In this document: positions 16,971 through 25,509 of the stretch, piece after piece | How positions within the stretch are numbered: position 1 is the first letter of the stretch | Layout of the letters: every line of letters starts with the position of its first letter | Source of the DNA: JASFHF01 sp050123335 | Lineage (GTDB): Bacteria > Pseudomonadota > Gammaproteobacteria > UBA12402 | DNA: 64,000 nucleotides | Direction of reading: 5' to 3' | Assembly: GCA_050123335.1 (NCBI GenBank) | Contig: JASFHH010000001.1 | Location: 1 to 64,000, forward strand | Made by a program: the position numbers and the translations under genes | Notes under the pieces: generated by a model | The model's database searches: none | What the model was told of the DNA's origin: nothing | The model's input: the letters and a program-made list of their open reading frames with translations, nothing else

Positions 16971-17840
16971 ATGTATGGTGATATAAAGAACCGTAATTAT
17001 ACTTATTGTCGACATTCTTTTAATATTAATGGTAAGACTGAGAAAAAAGAGCAATACGATAAAGCTTTAGATTATATTAAAAAGGCAAAACAGGAGTTTG
17101 GTGTTGGTAAATTTCGTGTTGGTTTTAAGTCATTAGAAAAAGCTGCGCAGGCTGATTCAGGTTTGATTATTCCAGTGTTATTAGATATGAAATATCGTTT
17201 ACAGCTGGTCAAGAAGAATTATAAACCTACAGATTTGTTTACGAAATATGCAAAGATTGTAACAGGTTCTATCAACACAATTATTAGTTACGGTAAACAA
17301 ATCCAGTGGAATAAGATAATTTATCGTTCAGATCAGGATGGTCCTTTAATAGAAAAGGCTAAACAATGTTATTATGAGGCAGTTGCTTTAAACGCAAAAA
17401 TTCCCGTATATAATAAAGAGTTGTCTAAGCGTGAAGAGATCATAAATCAATATAAGAAAGAGCTGCTTAAGCGTCAAGATATCATAGAAGACTTATTGGC
17501 ACAGATTAAAGTAATGCAGCAGACAAGTAAAGAGAAAAACTTAAAATTGTTACAAGAGAACGAGTGGTTAAAAAGCAAGAATAATGAAAAGCAGAGAATT
17601 ATAGAATTTATAGCTAAGAAAAATATGGAATTGAGACAATTGGGATCAAAAAAACAGAAGAAAGAATCGAAGAAAAAAATAAAAAAACATAAAGAAAAAC
17701 GTAATAGTTTAAACTTTTTTAAGGAGTTAGGAGACGTGTTAACTAAAGGTCCTTCTCACTTTCAATTTGCTAAACTTGTATATGGAAACAGTCTAAAAAA
17801 ACAAAATCAGGTGTCTCCCGGGCTCAATAAAACTTTTTAA
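16971..17840 (+). CDS. Hypothetical coiled-coil protein
   Basis: 289 residues, no recognised family. GGGGG lies 8-12 bases before the ATG. The first 120 residues look helical and TPR-like (ALDYIKKAKQEFGVGKFRVG, then GFKSLEKAAQADS). Residues about 145-225 form a long coiled coil of Lys/Glu/Leu heptads, with a near repeat (LSKREEIINQYKKE then LLKRQDIIEDLLAQ). A very basic KKQKKESKKKIKKHKEK cluster follows. It sits close behind pmbA but differs from it in composition. It could be an effector or cytoskeletal-type protein; the evidence is compositional only. Confidence 0.6.
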   Translation: MYGDIKNRNYTYCRHSFNINGKTEKKEQYDKALDYIKKAKQEFGVGKFRVGFKSLEKAAQADSGLIIPVLLDMKYRLQLVKKNYKPTDLFTKYAKIVTGSINTIISYGKQIQWNKIIYRSDQDGPLIEKAKQCYYEAVALNAKIPVYNKELSKREEIINQYKKELLKRQDIIEDLLAQIKVMQQTSKEKNLKLLQENEWLKSKNNEKQRIIEFIAKKNMELRQLGSKKQKKESKKKIKKHKEKRNSLNFFKELGDVLTKGPSHFQFAKLVYGNSLKKQNQVSPGLNKTF

Positions 17841-17890
17841 AATACCTGAATTTTATCTTTCAAGCCGAATTTATCTGTTAATTTCAATTA

Positions 17891-19438
17891 CTAGGAAAAA
17901 GTATGCTTGTGACTTTTTGTTTCTATAATTTCTTTGTCGAGAAGAGATTGTGCTTTTGCTGGGTCTATATATAGAATATAAAATTCTGGGTATTTTTTTA
18001 GTGCTTTTTTGTCAATACTATTTTTAGGAAGGCCTTTTGTTATTAAAAGGGATTTGATTTCTTCATATTTTTTATTAGGTAATTTAGCATGGAATTTAAT
18101 GATTGTCTTGTTCTTGATTTTTAATACTTTCCATTTATTATTGTAATTGTTGGTAATATCGGCTAATTTAATAACTATTTTATCAATCAAGTGTTGTTTT
18201 TGGTTAAATAATGTTTTTATAGAGTTAGTGCTTTGATGTGATATGCATAATTCGGTATAAATAGTTGGTACTTTGTTTTTATGCAAAAATTCCTTCATAT
18301 TTTTGTCGCAAAGACTCGTTAAAAATTTTTTTTGATAGTAGTTAGCATATTGATAGATTTTGATTTTTACTTCATTTGTTAAACTCTGTAATGCCTCTTT
18401 ATGAGTGAATGCTAGTAACTTAAATAATTGAGTAATATCTATTCCAGAAGGGTTTTTACTGTTTAAAATTATTTTTATCACCTCAAGTTTGCTCTTTCCT
18501 TTCATGTTTGTCCAAATAGTGTTATATTCTTGTTTGTATTTTTTAAGTTCTTCATTGCTAAAATAATAGTCTACTGTTTTACGAAATGGCTGTTGATGAA
18601 TTAAGATGTAACCATTTTTTTTTGTCTTCATAAAAAATCTGCCGTGATAAATAAAGCTAGGGAGTTCTGATACTTGAATGCCATAATCGTGACCTAAGGG
18701 TGTACCTTTTTCTATTTTTGTTCCTTTAATTTTTTTTAGTACAGGCACCGTACGATCGTAGTGTGGTAAAAACACTGTTTCTAGGTTAGCTGTAACTATG
18801 TTTTTTTGCAGCCACTTATGACAAAAATATTCTTCTTTAGTCAGGTTTTCTTTACGGGGAAGGTGCGGTGCATAAACCCCAAAGTTTCTGTATGCTAACC
18901 CTGAGCATGCGATTTGATTTTTGTTTTTTATTTGTTGTGCAAATTTTCCTAGTTCTCCGATTGTCATTTCAAGTAGATTTTTATTATTTTTCGATAATTT
19001 CTTGATTACCTGACCATAGAGTTGTTTTATGTCAATTATTGTTAGTGCATAATTACACTCTTTTTTATTTAATTTTTTTTCTGGTTTTAACTCCCCAGAG
19101 TATAAAATACATATTTCTTCATTGGGCTTAAATTTCCGATTAGTACATGTGCTAAAGCCTATATCTGATTCATCAAGATAAAAATAGAGCTCTTTGACTG
19201 TTTGCATTTTGTTATAAAAAGATTCTAATTGTTGGTTGGCTTTTTTGTTGTCAATTAATGGTATTGAATTTATGTAAGTAGAATCGATAATAATGGTTTC
19301 CTTCCACGCAATAAAATCGGATCCTAAAATTTTTGGTAATTCATGAAGCGGATATTTTTTTGGTTTATTATCGTTTTTACCCTTGATAAGTATATATTTC
19401 GGTTTTGGCAATTCAGGGTATTGTTTTTTTTTGCCCAT
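17891..19438 (-). CDS. SET-domain-like protein, candidate eukaryotic-type effector
   Basis: 515 lysine-rich residues. Residues about 88-253 follow the outline of a SET methyltransferase: DIGFSTCTNRKFKPNEEI at 92-109, then YSGE (113-116) match the opening GxG...Y.GE motif. Near the end, KIEKGTPLGHDYG with Tyr252 matches the closing KGEEL.YDYG motif. The central NHSC asparagine-histidine motif is not recognisable (TANLETV near 216-222), so activity is uncertain. Legionella exports SET-domain histone methyltransferases, so a similar role is possible. The C-terminal half (260-515) is unassigned. No operon partner; a 105-bp terminal-repeat element lies 60 bp upstream. Confidence 0.6.
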   Translation of the reverse strand: MGKKKQYPELPKPKYILIKGKNDNKPKKYPLHELPKILGSDFIAWKETIIIDSTYINSIPLIDNKKANQQLESFYNKMQTVKELYFYLDESDIGFSTCTNRKFKPNEEICILYSGELKPEKKLNKKECNYALTIIDIKQLYGQVIKKLSKNNKNLLEMTIGELGKFAQQIKNKNQIACSGLAYRNFGVYAPHLPRKENLTKEEYFCHKWLQKNIVTANLETVFLPHYDRTVPVLKKIKGTKIEKGTPLGHDYGIQVSELPSFIYHGRFFMKTKKNGYILIHQQPFRKTVDYYFSNEELKKYKQEYNTIWTNMKGKSKLEVIKIILNSKNPSGIDITQLFKLLAFTHKEALQSLTNEVKIKIYQYANYYQKKFLTSLCDKNMKEFLHKNKVPTIYTELCISHQSTNSIKTLFNQKQHLIDKIVIKLADITNNYNNKWKVLKIKNKTIIKFHAKLPNKKYEEIKSLLITKGLPKNSIDKKALKKYPEFYILYIDPAKAQSLLDKEIIETKSHKHTFS

Positions 19439-19497
19439 GATGATTCCTTAAAATATAGTCAAGCCATGATAAATTGATTTACAAATTTCTATCGATA

Positions 19498-19602
19498 AAG
19501 AGGTTTTGGTTGTCTTTTTTCTCCTCCCTGGCACATCCATGTGCCTCCCGCTCTTCCATCCATGGGAGCTAGTCGTCAAAAAAAGTCACCCAAAACCTCT
19601 TT
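19498..19602. repeat. MITE-like element, copy 1 of an inverted pair
   Basis: 105 bp with terminal inverted repeats (AAAGAGGTTTTGG / CCAAAACCTCTTT, continuing imperfectly to about 24 bp). The interior (CATGTGCCTCCCG, CATCCATGGG) is nearly the same as the reverse complement of 20999-21108. No coding capacity and no clear target duplication. Confidence 0.8.
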
Positions 19603-19663
19603 AATTAGCTTTAATTTATAAGAGTTTAGCTATAAAATTATGATTTCGAAAATTCAGGATTGA

Positions 19664-20698
19664 TCAAAATACCTGAATTTTATCTTTTAAACCAAACTCA
19701 TCTGCTAGTTTTATAGTTTTATTTAATGATTTAATCCCGTCAGAGTTATGCGGTGAGCCGATTGCGGCGGCGGCACAAGCAGTAGCGAGTTTTTGGGTCT
19801 TTTTGTGCGGCCATTGTTCATGTAATCCAACTAATATTCCGGCGCAAAAAGCATCGCCTGCACCGCACGCAGCGACAAAACCATGTGGCGGGATATTTAA
19901 TGATGGATACCAGGTGCCGCGTTGTTTACCTTTAATTAACCAATATGATCCTTCGGGCATGTGAATAATCACATTTTTTTTTACGCCGCGTTCAAATAAA
20001 AACTGCGCAGCTTTTTTTATAGCTTGTTTATTAAGGTTGTTTTGCAAATCACGAATTAGTTGGCCAGAAGTTTTTTGTGCTTCAAGTTCATTTACTACAA
20101 AGTGATCAATATAAGGTAAAGCCGGGATTACAATTTTTTGATAACGATTAGCGCTTTCTGTTGCAATATCAACTACAGTTTCCATTCCGGCTTGTTGCAC
20201 ATCATGTAAAACTTTTGCAGCTGCGATAACATAACGTGCATCCGGGCTTTCCATGGCATCCATTAATAATAAATGTCCGAAATAAAAGAGTTTGGTTTCA
20301 TTGGCTTGCAGTTTTTTAATTGGAATATGATGGTGCGCAAAAACACGATTAACTCCTCTAAAATGAAACATTGTGCGTGTGCCGCCATGCTGCAGAGTCA
20401 TCACATCAGTGTAAGCTGTTATTCCTTTTTTAATTATTTGCAAAAATTTGATATTAATTTTTTTAGATTTACATAATTTTTTAATGTAGCGTCCGCCAAA
20501 ATCGTCGCCAATACATCCAATACCGTAAGTAGGAATATCAACATTTAAGTTTGCTAAATTAATAATGATATTAAATGGCGCGCCGCCATTTGATATAAGT
20601 TCAGCTTTAATGTTGCATAATTCAGATTTTTTTGGCCAATGGTCAATAAATTTAATGTGATCGACTACCCAATGTCCTGCACATGCTATTCCTGGCAT
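19664..20698 (-). CDS. PfkB-family carbohydrate kinase
   Basis: 344-residue ribokinase-like sugar kinase. PfkB signature 1 appears as SNGGAPFNIIINLANL...GCIGDDFGG (about residues 36-67), and signature 2 with the catalytic aspartate as VAACGAGDAFCAGIL near residue 275. The substrate cannot be read; fructose- or adenosine-type kinases share these motifs. It overlaps the HPr gene by 13 bp and follows it in the same direction, so a functional link with the small PTS group is likely. The pfkB-npr pair is flanked by the two inverted MITE-like elements. Confidence 0.87.
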   Translation of the reverse strand: MPGIACAGHWVVDHIKFIDHWPKKSELCNIKAELISNGGAPFNIIINLANLNVDIPTYGIGCIGDDFGGRYIKKLCKSKKINIKFLQIIKKGITAYTDVMTLQHGGTRTMFHFRGVNRVFAHHHIPIKKLQANETKLFYFGHLLLMDAMESPDARYVIAAAKVLHDVQQAGMETVVDIATESANRYQKIVIPALPYIDHFVVNELEAQKTSGQLIRDLQNNLNKQAIKKAAQFLFERGVKKNVIIHMPEGSYWLIKGKQRGTWYPSLNIPPHGFVAACGAGDAFCAGILVGLHEQWPHKKTQKLATACAAAAIGSPHNSDGIKSLNKTIKLADEFGLKDKIQVF

Positions 20699-20964
20699 TT
20701 TTTTTCTCCAAAACCGCTATTAATTAATGCTTTGATTTCTTTCATGGCTTGTTTTTCGTCTTTGCCGTCAATTACAAAATTTATTTTGGTGCCCTCGGTT
20801 GCAGCAAGCATCATAACATCCATAATATTCTTACCATCTACACATTTATCTCCTTTGCATAATTTGATTTTGCTGCTAAATTTTGAGGTAAGCGCAACTA
20901 GCTTTGCTGAAGTTCGTGCATGTAAGCCCAATTTGTTAATGATGGTTAATTTTCTTTTAATCAT
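20686..20964 (-). CDS. ptsO: HPr-like phosphocarrier, nitrogen-PTS type (NPr)
   Basis: 92 residues. The active-site histidine is in KLGLHARTSAK (His15), the standard HPr position. The region equivalent to Ser46 reads GKNIMDVMML with no serine at the usual place, typical of NPr and arguing against HprK regulation. In many proteobacteria npr ends the rpoN-hpf-ptsN-rapZ-npr cluster; here only hpf, an EIIA gene and npr remain nearby. Enzyme I (ptsP) is not in the window. Confidence 0.88.
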   Translation of the reverse strand: MIKRKLTIINKLGLHARTSAKLVALTSKFSSKIKLCKGDKCVDGKNIMDVMMLAATEGTKINFVIDGKDEKQAMKEIKALINSGFGEKKCQE

Positions 20965-20998
20965 AGTAGTTATATATCAAATTTGTTGCGTGGCGATT

Positions 20999-21108
20999 AT
21001 CAAGAGGTTTTGGGTATCTTTTTTCGACGACTAGCGCCCATGGATGGAAGCGCGGGAGGCACATGGACGTGCTGGGGAGGAGAAAAAAGATACCCAAAAC
21101 CTCTTGAT
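20999..21108. repeat. MITE-like element, copy 2 of an inverted pair
   Basis: 110 bp with perfect 27-bp terminal inverted repeats (20999-21025 and 21082-21108; outer end ATCAAGAGGTTTTGGG). Nearly identical in inverse orientation to 19498-19602. It lies in the 192-bp gap between the HPr and EIIA genes and would form a long hairpin in their RNA. Confidence 0.85.
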
Positions 21109-21156
21109 TGCCTAAAGCTGAAAAATAAAAAATTGTTGGAGGGTTATTAATCATGG

Positions 21157-21564
21157 TTATTCATACGGTAAGTGTTGGTCGTCAATAATACCTTTTTTGC
21201 CGCCGCGGATTACCTTAGTTACCATTTTATCTAATGGTAAATTAGCGTAATTAACGATTGTTACTAGCATTGGTAAATTTACCCCGGAAATAATTCGAAT
21301 ATTATTGCTACATCGTTTTTTTAATGCGTAAGCAATATTGCTGGGAGTGGATCCGTACAAGTCAGTTAAAATTAATATGCCGTCACCTTTATCTAATTGT
21401 TTAATTTTTTTGTTTAATTGATCGATTAAAGTTTCTGGATTCTCATGTTGCTTAATATTACTGGCAACAAAAGTTAACGGTAATTTTTCAAAAGTATTTT
21501 TTAATTCATTAAGCAATGATTTTCCCATATTTGCATGGGTGATTAATAAAACACTTATGTTCAT
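21157..21564 (-). CDS. PTS EIIA component, mannose-type fold
   Basis: 135 residues of the EIIA-Man family. The phosphorylated histidine is His10 in LLITHANMGKSL, and LILTDLYGSTPSNIA is the second signature. Isolated EIIA-Man proteins beside NPr, without IIB/IIC permease genes, are regulatory PTS components in many proteobacteria, probably taking phosphate from NPr. No permease gene is nearby, so sugar transport is unlikely. Separated from npr by the 110-bp repeat. Confidence 0.85.
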   Translation of the reverse strand: MNISVLLITHANMGKSLLNELKNTFEKLPLTFVASNIKQHENPETLIDQLNKKIKQLDKGDGILILTDLYGSTPSNIAYALKKRCSNNIRIISGVNLPMLVTIVNYANLPLDKMVTKVIRGGKKGIIDDQHLPYE

Positions 21565-21619
21565 AATTATAACCTTGACTATTCAGTCTTTTTCCAGGAA
21601 CGCTCATTAACGCCGCATC

Positions 21620-21697
21620 TTTAAGAGAAAAATTAAATTTTAAATGCTCATTTACTATAATGTAAACTCCGCTTTAAAATTTAATTTTTCTCTTAAA
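21620..21697. repeat. 78-bp hairpin element with 25-bp perfect arms
   Basis: Bases 21620-21644 are the exact reverse complement of 21673-21697 (outer end TTTAAGAGAAAAATT), with a 28-base interior. It lies between the EIIA gene and hpf and was seen once in the window. Terminator-like or MITE-like. Confidence 0.75.
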
Positions 21698-21759
21698 TCT
21701 ACAACATTACTGAGCGCTCTCCTAAACTGCAAAATTAACGCACTAAATAAATACCTTAA

Positions 21760-22053
21760 CTATTCGCTATGATCCGTCATTTTTTCTTTTACTTTAACTA
21801 TTTGACGGTCTAGCTTGATTACCATTTTATCGATAGCTTTATACATATTTTCAGCTTCGCCATGTGCATTGACTTCTATGCCGCTCGCGTGAATATTGGC
21901 TTTGGCAATATTATTTAAGTTTTCAACAGTCAATACAATATCAGCTTTGGTAAAACCGTGCGTAAAATGTTTTTCGATTTTTTTGAATTTTTTTTCAATT
22001 AAACTACGTAGTGGAGCAGTAATATCAATTTTGTGTCCGGTTATTGTGAGCAT
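21760..22053 (-). CDS. hpf: Ribosome hibernation promoting factor, short form
   Basis: 97 residues of the HPF/RaiA (sigma-54 modulation protein) family: ITGHKIDITAPLRSLIEKKF at the start, then HASGIEVNAHGEAENMYKAIDKM and a basic tail. The short form drives 100S ribosome dimers together with RMF. It lies 24 bp after lptB in the same direction, as in the classical lptB-rpoN-hpf order, except that rpoN is absent. Confidence 0.92.
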   Translation of the reverse strand: MLTITGHKIDITAPLRSLIEKKFKKIEKHFTHGFTKADIVLTVENLNNIAKANIHASGIEVNAHGEAENMYKAIDKMVIKLDRQIVKVKEKMTDHSE

Positions 22054-22077
22054 GGTTTTTCTCCTTTTTTGCCTGAG

Positions 22078-22800
22078 TTATAATTCAAAATCATCTCCTA
22101 GATAAATATCTCGTACAATTTTGTTATTTAAAATTTCTGTGGGGATGCCGCTGTGAATGATTTTACCATTGTGCACTATGTATGCTCGATTGCATACATC
22201 TAAAGTTTCGCGTACATTATGATCGGTAATTAATATTCCGATATTACGATTTTGTAAGTGTTGGATGATTTCTTTAATGTCAACAACAGATATTGGGTCA
22301 ATGCCTGCAAAAGGTTCATCTAATAGAATAAATTTTGGCTCGTTGGCGAGTGCTCTAGCAATTTCTACGCGTCTTCTCTCGCCGCCAGAGAGACTTAGTG
22401 CGACATTATCACGTAATGGCCCAATATGGAATTCGTTTAATAATAATTCTAGTTTTTCTAAACGTTGTTTTAGGTTTAGCTCTTTTTGCAGTTCTAAAAT
22501 AGCTAAAATATTTTCTTTTACAGTTAATTTGCGGAATACAGAAGGTTCTTGCGGTAGATAGCCTACGCCAAGTCTTGCGCGTTCATGCATGGGCAGTTCT
22601 GTAATGTCTTGTTGATCAAATAGTATCTTGCCTTTGTCGCTATTGATTAGGCCGACAATCATATAAAAAGCAGTGGTTTTACCAGCCCCGTTGGGGCCTA
22701 ATAACCCTACAATTTCACCGCTGTTGACCTCGATGGTTACATTATCAACGACTTTACGTTTATAACTTTTTTCTAAATGTTCAGCTCTAAGATTGCTCAT
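22078..22800 (-). CDS. lptB: LPS export ABC transporter ATP-binding protein LptB
   Basis: 240-residue ATPase of the LptB2FG extractor that moves lipopolysaccharide out of the inner membrane. Walker A GPNGAGKTTAF, signature LSGGERRRVEIARAL and Walker B FILLDEPFAGID are all intact. 30 bp after lptC in the same direction. lptA, which encodes the periplasmic bridge and normally lies between lptC and lptB, is not here. Confidence 0.96.
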   Translation of the reverse strand: MSNLRAEHLEKSYKRKVVDNVTIEVNSGEIVGLLGPNGAGKTTAFYMIVGLINSDKGKILFDQQDITELPMHERARLGVGYLPQEPSVFRKLTVKENILAILELQKELNLKQRLEKLELLLNEFHIGPLRDNVALSLSGGERRRVEIARALANEPKFILLDEPFAGIDPISVVDIKEIIQHLQNRNIGILITDHNVRETLDVCNRAYIVHNGKIIHSGIPTEILNNKIVRDIYLGDDFEL

Positions 22801-22830
22801 ATTTCATGCTATGTTAGCGTGTAAAAGGGC

Positions 22831-23421
22831 TTAAGGCAAGAGTTCCGTGGATCCAGTTTTGCCATATTGTCCATGGACGTTAGATATTAATTTAATTACA
22901 TTTTTGTTCAAATCTGCTCGTAATCCTTTTGAATGAATAATGCTGCCTGGTTGTTCAATGGTCACTGGTTGGTGAGTAATTGCTAGCGCTTTTTTGGGAT
23001 AATAAGTTAATTTATTGGTAGTTACAGTTACATTGTGACTATTTGGCCCAGGTAATTGTTGGGCTTTTACATGATCTGTTAAAATTATAGTCTTTCCATT
23101 TTCGAGCACTTGGCCGTGTTTTGCAGTAATATGCCATGGAGGCGCGTTTGGTACATTATGAATAATAAATGGTGCGTCAAAAATAGTCTTACTTTGTTGG
23201 GTATAATTAAGAGCTTTGGTCGCAATAAAAGTATTTTCTAATTGCCCAGTTTTGTTTACTTGTGTGACCTTGATGCCGATCATATAAGAATCAGGAGTTA
23301 AGGATGAATCTTTAACAAATTTGATTGATTTTGAGGTGTAAATAAACCAAACGCTAATGGCCACGATACAAGTAAGGGCGATTAAAACGGCAATATTTTT
23401 TCTTTCAATTTCTATTTTCAT
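22831..23421 (-). CDS. lptC: LPS export protein LptC
   Basis: Bitopic inner-membrane protein that passes LPS from LptB2FG to LptA. 196 residues: a single N-terminal membrane anchor (about 10-28) and a periplasmic beta-jellyroll with the DAPFIIHN and TDHVKAQQLPG blocks typical of LptC. Between kdsD (30 bp) and lptB (30 bp), a tight operon. Confidence 0.9.
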   Translation of the reverse strand: MKIEIERKNIAVLIALTCIVAISVWFIYTSKSIKFVKDSSLTPDSYMIGIKVTQVNKTGQLENTFIATKALNYTQQSKTIFDAPFIIHNVPNAPPWHITAKHGQVLENGKTIILTDHVKAQQLPGPNSHNVTVTTNKLTYYPKKALAITHQPVTIEQPGSIIHSKGLRADLNKNVIKLISNVHGQYGKTGSTELLP

Positions 23422-23451
23422 GGGTATATACTCATTTCGAGGAGTAATGTG

Positions 23452-24432
23452 TCATACTACGCCAGCTTGAAGTAAATCGTGCAGGTTAAACGCACCAATA
23501 ATTTCACGTTTTTGATCGACAACAAAAAAACCATTAATTTTACGTTCTTCCATAATGTTGAATGCTTCAATTGCTAGGTTGTTTGCTGAGATGGTGGTAA
23601 ATTTTTGTGTCATTACATCGTCAATAATGGTTTGATGTACGTTTACTCCTTTATCAAGTGCGCGGCGCAAGTCGCCGTCAGTGAAAATACCGATCATTTT
23701 ATTTTCGTTATTGGTGATTGCTGTCATTCCAAGGCTTTTTTGGCTCATTTCTACTAATGCATCCTTGAGTGGGGTTTTGGTTCGTACTTGCGGGATGCTT
23801 TGGTTTGTACGCATGATATCGGAGATTTGTAGTAATAAGCGTCTGCCTAATCGTCCGGCTGGATGCGCAAGAGCAAAATCTTCTTTGGTAAAGCCGTGTG
23901 CTTTTAACAATGCTATGGCTAAAGCATCTCCTATTACTAATGCGGCAGTGGTGCTGGCAGTTGGGGCTAAATTTAATGGGCAAGCTTCCAAAGTAATATC
24001 CAGGTTAATATTTATTGTGGATTGTTTAGCAATTGGTGATGAATTATTGCCGGTAATCGAGATGAGTGGTGCCCCAATTCTTTTGATGATTGGCAGAATA
24101 GTTAGGATTTCTCTGGTTGATCCTGAGTTAGAAATAGCTAGCACTACGTCTTGCTTGGTTACCATGCCTAGGTCACCATGGCTGGCTTCTGCTGAATGGA
24201 CAAAAAATGCAGGAGTGCCGGTGCTGGCTAGGGTTGCAGCAATTTTGCGGCCAATATGGCCTGATTTTCCCATACCGGTGACTACAACACGACCCTGGCA
24301 ATTAAGGATTTGTTTGCAGGCATTATTAAAATTCTCATCAATTTTATCTAACAGGCTGTTAATTGCGTCCAGTTCTGTTTTAATGACTTCAGCAGCATAA
24401 GCGCGAAAATCGTTGTTTTTAGTGTTAGGCAT
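23452..24432 (-). CDS. kdsD: Arabinose-5-phosphate isomerase KdsD
   Basis: Converts ribulose-5-phosphate to arabinose-5-phosphate, the first step of Kdo synthesis for LPS. The start at 24432 (MPNTKNND) has GGAGAA at the right distance; an in-frame ATG at 24495 would run the protein through a palindromic repeat and is rejected. 326 residues (E. coli 328). The SIS domain carries VVTGMGKSGHIGRKIAATLASTG-type phosphosugar binding, followed by two CBS domains (MRTNQSIPQV onward). kdsC, usually next, is missing. Confidence 0.94.
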   Translation of the reverse strand: MPNTKNNDFRAYAAEVIKTELDAINSLLDKIDENFNNACKQILNCQGRVVVTGMGKSGHIGRKIAATLASTGTPAFFVHSAEASHGDLGMVTKQDVVLAISNSGSTREILTILPIIKRIGAPLISITGNNSSPIAKQSTININLDITLEACPLNLAPTASTTAALVIGDALAIALLKAHGFTKEDFALAHPAGRLGRRLLLQISDIMRTNQSIPQVRTKTPLKDALVEMSQKSLGMTAITNNENKMIGIFTDGDLRRALDKGVNVHQTIIDDVMTQKFTTISANNLAIEAFNIMEERKINGFFVVDQKREIIGAFNLHDLLQAGVV

Positions 24433-24474
24433 ATTTTGTTTTCTCCAGAATGCCATAATGTACCAGAAAGCGGG

Positions 24475-24494
24475 TGTCAAATCTAGGTTTGACA
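24475..24494. repeat. CTAG-centred palindrome, copy 1
   Basis: TGTCAAA-TCTAGG-TTTGACA, arms of 7 bp perfect. One of five related palindromes in the window (see 25815, 36351 and 54334). It lies between the LysR gene and kdsD, upstream of the true kdsD start. Confidence 0.65.
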
Positions 24495-24512
24495 ACCATG
24501 GTTCGGCTTGAT

Positions 24513-25406
24513 TTAAGTGGTTTCCCCAAAGATTTTTTTTATGCTATTTCTTAACCACATGTGTGCTACGTCGGTATCTAGATGTTTTGGCCAGGCTTGG
24601 CAGATTACAATATTAGGTAGTTTAAAGGGCAAAGGTTGTGTTGAAAATTTTTCTCTGAATTCAGTTGCTACGCTTTCAGGTAGAATAGATATCATATTGC
24701 TTCGTTCTAAAGTGTACAAAGCAACAGAAATATACGGTGTAGTCAATTTTATATTGCGTTTATTTAATAAGCGGTAAATATTCATTGAATATTTTTGATC
24801 GTGACTTTCTCTGATTTGTAATTGCAAATGTTCAGCTTGTAAGAAACGTTCAACAGTTAGACGACGTTTTAAAATAGGATTATTTTTCGCGGCGACACAA
24901 ACAAGGTTTTCTGTGAATAATTTTGTAGCATTTAAATTTTTTGGCAAAATTCTTTCTGGAGCTATGGCTAAGATATTTTCTGTGGTGTGATGTTGAATGT
25001 CATTTATGCGTATATTGGAAATAATGATTTTAATGTTAGGGGCGTGCTTATTTAGGTGGTTCATAAGTTTTGGGGTGATTAAATGAGATGTGTAATCAGG
25101 CATAACCAAAACAAATTTTTGGTCAGAGGTTTTTGGGTTAAATATGTTTGGGTTTATTGCGTTTTCTAGTTCGGTTAAGATCTTATGAATTTTGGGCGAT
25201 AATTCAGTTGCCCTGGCAGTAAGCAGCATTTTTTTACCACTTCTGACTAACAACGGATCCTTAAAAAAATTGCGTAATCTGTTTAAGGAATTACTCATGG
25301 CAGCTTGAGTGATGTGGTTTTTTTTGGCTGCTAAAGAAACACTTTTTTCCGTTAGCAATGCTTCTAACGCCAGCAAAAGATTTAAATTCAGGTTTCTAAT
25401 ATTCAT
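24513..25406 (-). CDS. LysR-family transcriptional regulator
   Basis: 297 residues. The N-terminal winged helix (ALLTEKSVSLAAKKNHITQAA) belongs to the NodD/SyrM-like branch with the NLNLLLALEALLTE opening. The co-inducer domain includes KFVLVMPDYTSHLITPKL, typical of that branch. The regulon is unknown. It is divergent from the small membrane-protein gene at 25510, the only obvious target in reach. A tight operon with kdsD is unlikely because a palindromic repeat separates them. Confidence 0.87.
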   Translation of the reverse strand: MNIRNLNLNLLLALEALLTEKSVSLAAKKNHITQAAMSNSLNRLRNFFKDPLLVRSGKKMLLTARATELSPKIHKILTELENAINPNIFNPKTSDQKFVLVMPDYTSHLITPKLMNHLNKHAPNIKIIISNIRINDIQHHTTENILAIAPERILPKNLNATKLFTENLVCVAAKNNPILKRRLTVERFLQAEHLQLQIRESHDQKYSMNIYRLLNKRNIKLTTPYISVALYTLERSNMISILPESVATEFREKFSTQPLPFKLPNIVICQAWPKHLDTDVAHMWLRNSIKKIFGETT

Positions 25407-25509
25407 GATATGAATATTATATATTTTTAATATAAATTTTACAAATATTTATACTGCAAATACAATGCGTATTCATGAAATTTAATAATCAATGAGATAG
25501 GAGGTAATT

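Noticed and set aside
20639..21034. 131-codon plus-strand frame
   Set aside because: Antisense to the complete HPr gene and the pfkB start; composition is that of a shadow frame.
19498..21108. Composite transposon carrying npr-pfkB
   Set aside because: No transposase gene, and no target duplication around the outer ends. Both genes belong to the chromosomal cluster.
24433..24495. Longer N-terminus for KdsD
   Set aside because: It runs through a palindromic repeat; the ATG at 24432 has GGAGAA upstream and gives the usual length.
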